DNA from: Candidatus Atribacteria bacterium
Lineage (GTDB): Bacteria > Atribacterota > Atribacteria > Atribacterales > Atribacteraceae
Length of the DNA stretch: 5,223 bases
Direction: 5' to 3'
Assembly (NCBI GenBank): GCA_003561145.1
Contig: PWXL01000233.1
Span: forward strand, 1 to 5,223
The notes beneath the pieces are model-generated. The model saw nothing but the letters and a program-made list of their open reading frames with translations. It did not search any database and had not been told where the DNA came from. Position numbers and translations under genes: made by a program. This document shows, one piece after another, positions 1-4,552 of this stretch. Each line of letters starts with the position of its first letter. Position 1 is the first letter of the stretch.

Positions 1-16
1 AAAAACCTTCCTTTGA

Positions 17-45
17 TTGACACGGTGGATGAAAGTATTTATAAT
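17..45 (+). promoter_or_regulatory. Consensus sigma-70/sigma-A promoter for the secE-nusG-rplKA operon
   Basis: The -35 hexamer TTGACA (17-22) and -10 hexamer TATAAT (40-45) both match consensus exactly and are separated by the optimal 17 bp. Transcription should begin near 51-52, leaving an untranslated leader of about 124 nt before secE. No other convincing promoter was found before nusG, rplK or rplA, so this is the best candidate to drive the whole secE-to-rplA block. It is seen directly in the sequence; promoter activity is inferred. Confidence 0.85.
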
Positions 46-111
46 GTCGCAGGTGCAGAGGAATTCCCCCTTACACCTCTTCTCTATCCTTAGGGTGGTT
101 GATACATTATT

Positions 112-147
112 CAGCCGGGGGATGGAGGGGTCTTCTGCTGTTTTTTT
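112..147 (+). terminator. Weak terminator-like hairpin in the secE leader (possible attenuator)
   Basis: CAGC (112-115) pairs with GCTG (137-140). After one C-U mismatch the helix can continue as 117-121 with 131-135, using three G-U wobbles and a 9-nt loop. Seven T residues (141-147) follow directly, which is the layout of an intrinsic terminator, between a very strong promoter and secE. The C run at 66-70 could pair with the G run at 117-121 and break this fold, so an attenuator is conceivable. The upper stem is weak, and a competing hairpin (115-123 with 148-156) also exists, so this call is tentative. Confidence 0.3.
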
Positions 148-175
148 ATTCCTCGGAAAGGGATGAGGTTTGGGC

Positions 176-376
176 ATGTTCTTTGTCAAGCTGTATAAGT
201 CTCTGCGGACGTATTTCCGTGAAGCGTGGGGAGAGATGCGTAAAATCACCTGGCCCAGCAGGAAAGAACTGTGGGCCAGCTTCCTCACTGTGTTGGTGGT
301 CTTGGCCATTGCGGGGATCTTTCTCGGCGTGGTAGACTTGATACTCACTTCCGTTATGGGTATTTATTTAAGGTAA
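176..376 (+). CDS. secE: Preprotein translocase subunit SecE
   Basis: This encodes the small essential subunit of the SecYEG protein-conducting channel in the cytoplasmic membrane, where it clamps the two halves of SecY. The product is 66 residues, the usual size of the short one-helix SecE of most non-gammaproteobacteria. An amphipathic N-terminal helix (about 3-20) leads into the family signature EMRKITWPSRKEL (about 20-32). One hydrophobic transmembrane helix follows (about 36-60). I chose the ATG at 176 because a GGGATGAGG Shine-Dalgarno (160-168) sits 7 nt upstream; the in-frame TTG at 170 is almost on top of that site. It lies directly upstream of nusG with a 22-nt gap, the standard bacterial order. 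rpmG and tRNA-Trp, which often precede secE, are not within the visible 175 bases. Confidence 0.95.
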   Translation: MFFVKLYKSLRTYFREAWGEMRKITWPSRKELWASFLTVLVVLAIAGIFLGVVDLILTSVMGIYLR

Positions 377-398
377 TTGGGAGAAGCGGCCGGTATAC

Positions 399-923
399 AT
401 GGATAAACAATGGTATGTAGTTCACACCCTGGCAGGAAGCGAACACAAGGTCAAAGCTAACCTGGAAAGGCGTATAGCGTCCATGGGTATGCAGGACCAG
501 ATTTTCAGGGTTGTCGTCCCCATGGAAGAAACCATTGAGGTAAAACGGGGAAAGAAAAGGTTTACCAAAAAAAAGGTTTTTCCAGGATATGTTATGGTAG
601 AGATGATCATGAACGACCGTTCATGGTATGTGGTACGCAATACACCTGGAGTGACAGGTTTTGTAGGTTCCGGATTGAAACCTGAACCCCTGAACGATGA
701 TGAGGTCAAGGTCATTCTTCGCCAGACGGGTGTGGAGAAAGGTTTTGCCCGCTTGGATATCGAAAAGAATCAACCTGTAAAAGTCGTAGCCGGTCCTTTC
801 TTGAACTATACAGGGATGGTGGATAGCGTTGATAATGAAAAGGGCAAGATCGTGGTTTTGCTCTCAATTTTCGGCCGTGAAACCCCTGTAGAACTCGAAT
901 TCTCCGATATCGAGAAGCTGTAA
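399..923 (+). CDS. nusG: Transcription termination/antitermination protein NusG
   Basis: NusG binds the clamp of RNA polymerase through its N-terminal NGN domain, affecting pausing. Its C-terminal KOW domain contacts Rho or, in NusE/S10-containing assemblies, the ribosome. The 174-residue product is standard length. The NGN domain spans about residues 3-110, starting with WYVVHTLAGSEHKV and including FPGYVMV (61-67) and RNTPGVTGFVG (80-90). The KOW domain spans about 122-174, with the near-invariant SIFGRETPVEL at 156-166. The loop insert seen in some thermophile NusGs is absent. The ATG at 399 opens the conserved WYVV N-terminus exactly where expected. A GGGAG stretch (379-383) is the only SD-like site and is about 15 nt away, longer than ideal. 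It is probably co-transcribed with secE upstream and rplK 65 nt downstream. Confidence 0.97.
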   Translation: MDKQWYVVHTLAGSEHKVKANLERRIASMGMQDQIFRVVVPMEETIEVKRGKKRFTKKKVFPGYVMVEMIMNDRSWYVVRNTPGVTGFVGSGLKPEPLNDDEVKVILRQTGVEKGFARLDIEKNQPVKVVAGPFLNYTGMVDSVDNEKGKIVVLLSIFGRETPVELEFSDIEKL

Positions 924-988
924 AGAGAGTCGAAACTTTTGAGAGAGGTCCGCGTGTTTCAGGATGATGTGAAAGAGGTGGAGTGATT

Positions 989-1411
989 ATGGCAAAAAAA
1001 GTAATAGCCCTGGTAAAGCTGCAAATACCCGGTGGTATGGCTACCCCTGCCCCTCCTGTCGGGCCTGCACTGGGACAGCATGGGGTGAATATTATGGAGT
1101 TCTGCAAGACATTCAACTCCAAAACGGAAAAAGACCGGGGTGTTCTTACTCCGGTGGAGATAACCATTTTTGCTGACCGTTCGTTTACCTTTATTACCAA
1201 GACTCCTCCGGCATCATTCCTGATCAAGCAAGCCTTGGGTCAGGAGAAAGGCTCCGGAGAGCCGAATAAGGTAAAGGTAGGAACCCTCAGTAAGACAAAG
1301 CTTCGGGAGATCGCGGAGAAAAAAATGCCTGATTTGAATGCTAACGATATTGAGGCGGCTATGATGGTTGTGGCTGGAACCGCTCGCAGTATGGGTGTTG
1401 AGGTGGAGTGA
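989..1411 (+). CDS. rplK: 50S ribosomal protein L11
   Basis: L11 binds 23S rRNA helices 43/44 and, with the L10-L12 stalk base, forms the GTPase-associated centre; it is also needed for RelA-type stringent sensing and is part of the thiostrepton site. The product is 140 residues, as usual for the family. The N-terminal domain (about 1-70) carries the proline-rich signature PPVGPALGQHG (22-32). The C-terminal rRNA-binding domain begins after the KTPPASFLIK linker (71-80) and ends with GTARSMGVEVE (130-140). I prefer the ATG at 989, giving the canonical MAKKV start, over an in-frame GTG at 983. The purine-rich SD GAGGTGGAG (975-983) is well placed for the ATG and overlaps the GTG. The stop codon shares its last base with the rplA Shine-Dalgarno, pointing to tight coupling. 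Confidence 0.97.
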   Translation: MAKKVIALVKLQIPGGMATPAPPVGPALGQHGVNIMEFCKTFNSKTEKDRGVLTPVEITIFADRSFTFITKTPPASFLIKQALGQEKGSGEPNKVKVGTLSKTKLREIAEKKMPDLNANDIEAAMMVVAGTARSMGVEVE

Positions 1412-1427
1412 AGGAGGACTCGTAGAA

Positions 1428-2144
1428 ATGCCGAAGAGAAGCCGCAGGTATGAAGAGCTGAAAGAAAAGCTTGATCCCGGTAAGGTGTATGAGTTGGATG
1501 AAGCACTCAAAGTGATGAAAGAAATGGCCAATGTCAAGTTTGATGAAACAGTTGAAGTAGCGGTTCGCTTGGGAATTGACCCGAAACAATCCGATCAGCA
1601 AGTGCGAGGACCGGTTTCCCTGCCTCATGGAACCGGCAAAGAAGTTCGTGTGCTGGTATTCGCACAGGGCGATAAAGCCAAGGAGGCACAGGATGCTGGT
1701 GCAGATTACGTAGGGACGGATGAACTGTCGGAAAAAATCCAGAAAGGTTGGTTCGAATTTGACGCTGCCGTTGCAACACCCGATTTGATGCGTGTAGTCG
1801 GGAAACTGGGGAAGCTTTTAGGTCCAAGGGGACTCATGCCCAACGCGAAGGTGGGAACGGTTACTTTTGATATTGGTCAGACGGTCAAAGAAATCAAGGC
1901 AGGACGCCTGGAGGTTCGCAATGATAAGTTCGGGAATATCCATCTCCCTCTCGGAAAGGCATCATTTCCCCTTGAGCACTTGACGGATAATCTGTTTTCA
2001 GTATTGGAAACCCTGGTGAAAATGAAACCAGCCCCTGCTCGGGGCCGTTACATCAAGGGGATTACACTAACCACGACTATGGGGATAGGCTTGAAACTCG
2101 ATCCCAATCAAACTCTCAGCAGGATGGATAAACGAGCTGCCTGA
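1428..2144 (+). CDS. rplA: 50S ribosomal protein L1
   Basis: L1 forms the mobile stalk near the ribosomal E site that helps move deacylated tRNA. In many bacteria it also represses its own rplKA messenger. The product is 238 residues, with a short extra tail beyond the common end. Recognisable segments are KFDETVEVAVRLGIDP (37-52), RGPVSLPHGTGK (60-71), LGPRGLMPN in domain II (131-139) and the conserved TTTMG near the C-terminus (215-219). The last dozen residues (NQTLSRMDKRAA) are not conserved. The ATG at 1428 is supported by AAGGAGG (1411-1417), 10 nt upstream and overlapping the rplK stop. I could not identify an L1 operator near rplK with confidence. Immediately after the stop the leader of rplJ begins, which separates L10/L12 control from this pair. 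Confidence 0.97.
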   Translation: MPKRSRRYEELKEKLDPGKVYELDEALKVMKEMANVKFDETVEVAVRLGIDPKQSDQQVRGPVSLPHGTGKEVRVLVFAQGDKAKEAQDAGADYVGTDELSEKIQKGWFEFDAAVATPDLMRVVGKLGKLLGPRGLMPNAKVGTVTFDIGQTVKEIKAGRLEVRNDKFGNIHLPLGKASFPLEHLTDNLFSVLETLVKMKPAPARGRYIKGITLTTTMGIGLKLDPNQTLSRMDKRAA

Positions 2145-2185
2145 GGAGGGGATACCTGTTTCAGTAAGTGAGAAAAAAAGCATAT

Positions 2186-2270
2186 ACAGCCAAAGAACCG
2201 GGGGCCGTAAGGCATAATTGTCCCGGGGAGGCGATATTTTCGCGAAGACTCCCCTGGAGTCTTTTTTTTT
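2186..2270 (+). ncRNA. Ribosomal protein L10 leader (L10-L7/L12 autoregulatory attenuator)
   Basis: This cis-acting RNA lies between rplA and rplJ and matches the known L10 leader in position and logic. The binding element pairs CCGGG (2198-2202) with CCCGG (2222-2226). Inside it is a GCC/GGC helix (2204-2206 with 2211-2213) capped by a GTAA GNRA tetraloop, plus an unpaired ATAATTG-type strand as expected for the L10 site. An antiterminator pairs GGGGAG (2225-2230) with CTCCCC (2249-2254), with a GCGA/TCGC helix inside (2231-2234 with 2240-2243). It overlaps both the binding stem and the terminator stem, so the folds exclude each other. Known family logic is that bound L10-L12 complex favours termination; applying it here is inference. 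The pairings were worked out by eye. Confidence 0.85.
2245..2270 (+). terminator. Intrinsic terminator of the L10 leader
   Basis: AGACTCC (2246-2252) pairs perfectly with GGAGTCT (2256-2262) around a 3-nt loop, and A2245-T2263 can extend the stem. Nine T residues (2262-2270) follow. The left arm is also used by the competing antiterminator, so termination should be conditional. It would cut transcripts before rplJ, leaving secE-nusG-rplKA unaffected. Confidence 0.85.
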
Positions 2271-2317
2271 GCTTTGAACCGTGAACAACGCATCACATCA
2301 CTGCGAGGAGACACGAT

Positions 2318-2346
2318 GGTTCAAGGTTTGAAGGTTCAAGGTTGAA
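2318..2346 (+). repeat. Degenerate GGTTCAAG tandem repeat
   Basis: About 3.5 imperfect units of 7-8 bp (GGTTCAAG, GTTTGAAG, GTTCAAG, GTTGAA) are arranged head to tail. GTTCAAGGTT occurs twice. A complementary TTTGAACC lies upstream at 2273-2280, just after the terminator T-run, so 2272-2280 and 2318-2326 form an inverted repeat of 9 bp with one wobble. No coding or known regulatory role is evident. Confidence 0.7.
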
Positions 2347-2350
2347 AACA

Positions 2351-2382
2351 GTATTCAGAATTCCGTATTCAGGATTCAGAAT
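2351..2382 (+). repeat. Degenerate GTATTCAG/ATTCAGAAT repeat
   Basis: GTATTCAG occurs at 2351-2358 and again at 2365-2372 (period 14), and a further ATTCAG lies at 2374-2379. It directly follows the GGTTCAAG repeat and belongs to the non-coding filler between the L10 attenuator and rplJ. I see no promoter in it: TATATG at 2382-2387 has no partner -35. Confidence 0.65.
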
Positions 2383-2406
2383 ATATGAAGCACTAGAAAA
2401 GACTCG

Positions 2407-2424
2407 CACCACAAATCGGTGGTG
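2407..2424 (+). repeat. Short perfect hairpin (6-bp stem)
   Basis: CACCAC (2407-2412) pairs with GTGGTG (2419-2424) around a 6-nt loop. No T-run follows, so it is not an intrinsic terminator. It may be an RNA stem in the rplJ leader or chance; its function is unknown. Confidence 0.45.
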
Positions 2425-2451
2425 ATCGCAAGACAATAGAAACAGTGAGCT

Positions 2452-2509
2452 GTGAGTGGTCGTAAGAAGTGAGTCTTTTACTCCTCACCCCTCACTCCTT
2501 ACTCCTCAC
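2452..2509 (+). repeat. Imperfect inverted repeat of the GTGAG/CTCAC type upstream of rplJ
   Basis: GTAAGAAGTGAG (2462-2473) pairs with CTCACTCCTTAC (2491-2502) at 11 of 12 positions. An outer GTGAG (2452-2456) pairs with CTCAC (2505-2509) across an asymmetric internal loop, giving a 58-nt hairpin. The right half is also a run of degenerate CTCAC/CTCCT units (2480-2509). It ends 11 nt before the rplJ Shine-Dalgarno. A related short sequence recurs at 3553-3566, before the transporter gene. The structure is seen directly; its origin and role are unknown. Confidence 0.7.
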
Positions 2510-2520
2510 GGCATTCAGAG

Positions 2521-2526
2521 AGGAGG
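2521..2526 (+). promoter_or_regulatory. rplJ Shine-Dalgarno that fixes the GTG start
   Basis: A perfect AGGAGG lies 7 nt before the GTG at 2534 and decides the rplJ start. Bases 2520-2525 (GAGGAG) are exactly complementary to CTCCTC at 2502-2507, so the site could be hidden in a 6-bp hairpin with a 12-nt loop. That pairing competes with the 2452-2509 inverted repeat. Confidence 0.85.
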
Positions 2527-2533
2527 TCGTATT

Positions 2534-3058
2534 GTGGATAAAGAGAAGAAGGCCCAGCTTGTCGAGGAAATGCTGAAAAAGCTTGAGGAGAGCAATGCGG
2601 TTTTTGTTTTCAATTACCAGGGCTTGAATGTTCATAACGTTGAGGATCTGCGCAGGGCTTTGAGGGAAACCGATGGAGAAATGAAAGTGGTGAAAAATAC
2701 ACTAGCCCGTCTGGCTTTTGACCGGGCGAATATCGCTTATGACGACGATCTGCTGAAGGGGCAAAACGCCTATGCTTTCTCCTACATGGATTCCGTATCT
2801 GTAGCCAAAGTGTTGGCCGAGATGGCCAAAAAGATGCCTCAGCTTGAAATCAGGGGCGGTTGGCTGAATAAATCATTCATGGGTCTTGATGAAGTGAAAC
2901 AGCTTGCCAGTTTGCCCAGTCGTGATGCATTGATAGCACAGGTTGTGGGGGGCGTATCTTCTCCGCTTACCGGCTTAATTGGGGTACTGCATGGAGTGTT
3001 GCGTCAATTTGTTTGGATTATACGATCCCTGGAAGAAAAAAAGAAAGAAGAGAAATAG
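2534..3058 (+). CDS. rplJ: 50S ribosomal protein L10
   Basis: L10 anchors the L7/L12 dimers to the 50S subunit at the stalk base and, as the L10-L12 complex, is the expected ligand of the upstream leader. The product is 174 residues. The N-terminal rRNA-binding domain includes YQGL (28-31), LRRALRE (39-45) and KVVKNTLA (51-58). The C-terminal part (about 127-174) starts LPSRDALIAQVVGG and forms the long helix that binds L12 dimers, ending in a lysine/glutamate-rich tail. I chose the GTG at 2534 because the AGGAGG site is 7 nt upstream and VDKEKKAQLVEEM aligns with the family start. The open frame continues upstream to an ATG-like start near 2456, but those 26 residues lie in repeat DNA and are not L10-like. 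The stop overlaps the rplL ribosome-binding site. Confidence 0.96.
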   Translation: MDKEKKAQLVEEMLKKLEESNAVFVFNYQGLNVHNVEDLRRALRETDGEMKVVKNTLARLAFDRANIAYDDDLLKGQNAYAFSYMDSVSVAKVLAEMAKKMPQLEIRGGWLNKSFMGLDEVKQLASLPSRDALIAQVVGGVSSPLTGLIGVLHGVLRQFVWIIRSLEEKKKEEK

Positions 3059-3070
3059 GAGGTAACAAGC

Positions 3071-3451
3071 ATGACCAAGGAAGAGATTATTGAAGCAATC
3101 GGCAATATGACTGTAATGGAGCTTTCTGAACTGGTAAAAGCGCTGGAAGAAAAATTCGGTGTTTCAGCTGCCATGCCAATGGCTTCAATGGCTGCACCGG
3201 GGGCCGGAGCTGCCGGAGCAGAGACAGTGGAAGAGGAAAAAACGGAGTTTGACGTTGTTCTTAAGGCCGCAGGTTCCCAGAAACTGCAGGTTATCAAGGA
3301 AGTCCGTGCACTGACCGGCCTCGGTCTCAAGGAAGCCAAGGAGCTGGTTGATACCGCTCCAAAACCGATAAAAGAAGCGATAACCAAAGAAGAAGCCGAG
3401 GAACTCAAGTCCAAATTGGAAGGCGTAGGAGCTGAGATAGAGCTCAAGTAA
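3071..3451 (+). CDS. rplL: 50S ribosomal protein L7/L12
   Basis: This is the multicopy acidic stalk protein that recruits and activates the translational GTPases. The product is 126 residues. The N-terminal dimerisation domain (1 to about 33) binds L10. An Ala/Gly/Met-rich flexible hinge follows (about 34-56). The C-terminal factor-binding domain (about 58-126) contains the signature VRALTGLGLKEAKELVD (78-94). AGGAGG (3057-3062) overlaps the rplJ TAG stop and lies 8 nt before the ATG, so L10 and L12 translation are probably coupled, fitting the need for several L12 copies per L10. Two TAA codons in a row end the gene, and a strong terminator follows about 57 nt later. In most bacteria rpoB would come next; here it does not. 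Confidence 0.97.
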   Translation: MTKEEIIEAIGNMTVMELSELVKALEEKFGVSAAMPMASMAAPGAGAAGAETVEEEKTEFDVVLKAAGSQKLQVIKEVRALTGLGLKEAKELVDTAPKPIKEAITKEEAEELKSKLEGVGAEIELK

Positions 3452-3507
3452 TAACAACCGATGAGTATTCCCAACCTGTCTGTGAAAGTTCGCTGATAGG
3501 CGGCTTA

Positions 3508-3536
3508 TGGGGGTCCTGTAGGGCCCCCAATTTTTT
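3508..3536 (+). terminator. Strong intrinsic terminator after rplL
   Basis: GGGGGTCC (3509-3516) pairs with GGGCCCCC (3521-3528) in 8 bp, including one T-G wobble, around a TGTA loop. T3508-A3529 extends the stem, and six T residues (3531-3536) follow. It should end the ribosomal-protein transcript and isolate the downstream transporter gene. Confidence 0.9.
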
Positions 3537-3552
3537 AAATTGTCTTTTCCCG

Positions 3553-3566
3553 ACTCACTACTCACG
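3553..3566 (+). repeat. Short CTCACTACTCACGG element related to the repeat before rplJ
   Basis: This 14-bp stretch resembles the end of the 2480-2511 repeat: both contain spaced CTCAC units and end in CTCACGG. It lies between the rplL terminator and the transporter start. Its shortness makes the relationship suggestive only. Confidence 0.4.
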
Positions 3567-3592
3567 GAATGTACAGGGAGTTGCATTCATTC

Positions 3593-4552
3593 ATGGAGCA
3601 AAAGCGCTTTGATAACCCCCATTTGTGGCTTTTTCTGGTAGCAATTATCTGGGGATTCAATTTCAGTATCGTCAAGGCGGGGGTTATGGAATTGGGTCCT
3701 CTCTCATTTGCCTTTACCCGTTTTGTTCTCAGTGGAAGCTTGATGTTGTTGGTCCTATGGCGCTTGGAGGGATCAATCGGTATTGAGTGCAAACATCTCC
3801 CGTATTTCTTTTTATTGGGTGCCCTGGGTTTTGGTATCTATCAACCCCTGTGGAGTTACGGCTTGCACTTGGGCTTGGCTTCACACTCAGCCGTCATACT
3901 CTCGCTTTCTCCTGTAGTCGTGACACTACTGACTTTTTTCCGCCAGGAAGAGGGAATCTTTTGGATGAATGTTGCAGGAGTGGGAGTAGGATTTTTCGGA
4001 GTAACCTTTCTTATAGGAGGTGGGGAAGGAAATCCCGCAATAGCTTCTGATATCCTGCGGGGAAACCTCTTCACGTTTGTGGCCGCCATGAGCTGGGGGA
4101 TGTATTCCTATCTTGGCAGGAGGATGGTGCGCATCTATTCGCCCCTGAAGACCAGTACCTGGAGTATTCTCTTTGGTCTTGTCATTATGTTTCCCCTTGC
4201 CTTGAGTGAAATGCGAGATCTTTCCCTGGATCAGTTTAATTCTACAGTAATTATTACCTTGTTGTATGGAACGGTATTGTCCTCATTGCTCGGGTTTATC
4301 ATTTGGATGAACAGCCTGCGAAGGTTGGGTGCGTCACGGACTCTTTCCTACCAGTATGTAATCCAGGTGGTGGGGGTTGTGGCGGCATGGCTGATTTTTG
4401 CTGAGCCCTTGGGTTGGAGGGTAGTGGTGGGGATGTGCTTTATCAGCCTGGGTTTGTGGCTTTCTCAGAAGAAAAGACCTCATTCCCGGCCAGGCGCACC
4501 CGTATCTGGTAGAAAACTGTTCCGGCAATCTCGTGCAGGAATTGAGAGGTAG
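3593..4552 (+). CDS. EamA/DMT-superfamily transporter (substrate unknown)
   Basis: This is a ten-helix inner-membrane permease of the drug/metabolite transporter superfamily, whose members export or import amino acids, nucleobases or other small metabolites. The substrate cannot be read from sequence. Two EamA repeats are visible, about residues 10-142 (opening LWLFLVAIIWGFNFS) and 158-294. The second ends in the typical WLIFAEPLGW segment and a last helix GMCFISLGLWLSQ. I prefer the ATG at 3593 (319 residues) because AGGGAG (3575-3580) lies upstream, though 12 nt away. The ATG at 3569 (327 residues) has no SD and begins inside repeat-like sequence. After the last helix a basic tail of about 25 residues lies entirely in the overlap with the convergent DUF218 gene. 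No clear promoter was seen, and the gene follows the rplL terminator. Confidence 0.88.
   Translation: MEQKRFDNPHLWLFLVAIIWGFNFSIVKAGVMELGPLSFAFTRFVLSGSLMLLVLWRLEGSIGIECKHLPYFFLLGALGFGIYQPLWSYGLHLGLASHSAVILSLSPVVVTLLTFFRQEEGIFWMNVAGVGVGFFGVTFLIGGGEGNPAIASDILRGNLFTFVAAMSWGMYSYLGRRMVRIYSPLKTSTWSILFGLVIMFPLALSEMRDLSLDQFNSTVIITLLYGTVLSSLLGFIIWMNSLRRLGASRTLSYQYVIQVVGVVAAWLIFAEPLGWRVVVGMCFISLGLWLSQKKRPHSRPGAPVSGRKLFRQSRAGIER

Noticed and set aside
29..166. A 45-codon frame from ATG 29 to TGA 164-166 just before secE
   Set aside because: Its start lies upstream of the -10 box of the only visible promoter, it has no Shine-Dalgarno, and the translation resembles no protein I know. It looks like chance.
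924..988. L1 operator or separate promoter in the nusG-rplK gap
   Set aside because: A GATGATGTGAAAG stretch (963-975) recalled L1 target loops, but I could not build a convincing asymmetric-loop hairpin around it, and no -35/-10 pair is present.
2168..2284. A 38-codon GTG frame running through the L10 leader, with a GAGGAGGGG at 2143-2151 upstream
   Set aside because: The SD-like site is 17 nt from the GTG, too far to serve it, and the frame is fully explained by the RNA structure and T-run. The orphan SD-like purine run right after the rplA stop remains unexplained.
2342..2387. Promoter for rplJL within the repeat region (TTGAAA at 2342, TATATG at 2382)
   Set aside because: The hexamers are not spaced correctly relative to each other, and no suitable -10 lies 17 bp from TTGAAA. 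The match is expected in such AT-rich repeats.
2456..2533. Extended N-terminus for L10 (26 extra residues)
   Set aside because: The segment lies in repeat DNA, is not L10-like, and is bypassed by the perfect AGGAGG before the GTG at 2534.
3540..3572. Promoter for the transporter (TTGTCT at 3540-3545)
   Set aside because: No recognisable -10 box lies 16-18 bp downstream, so its promoter could not be assigned.
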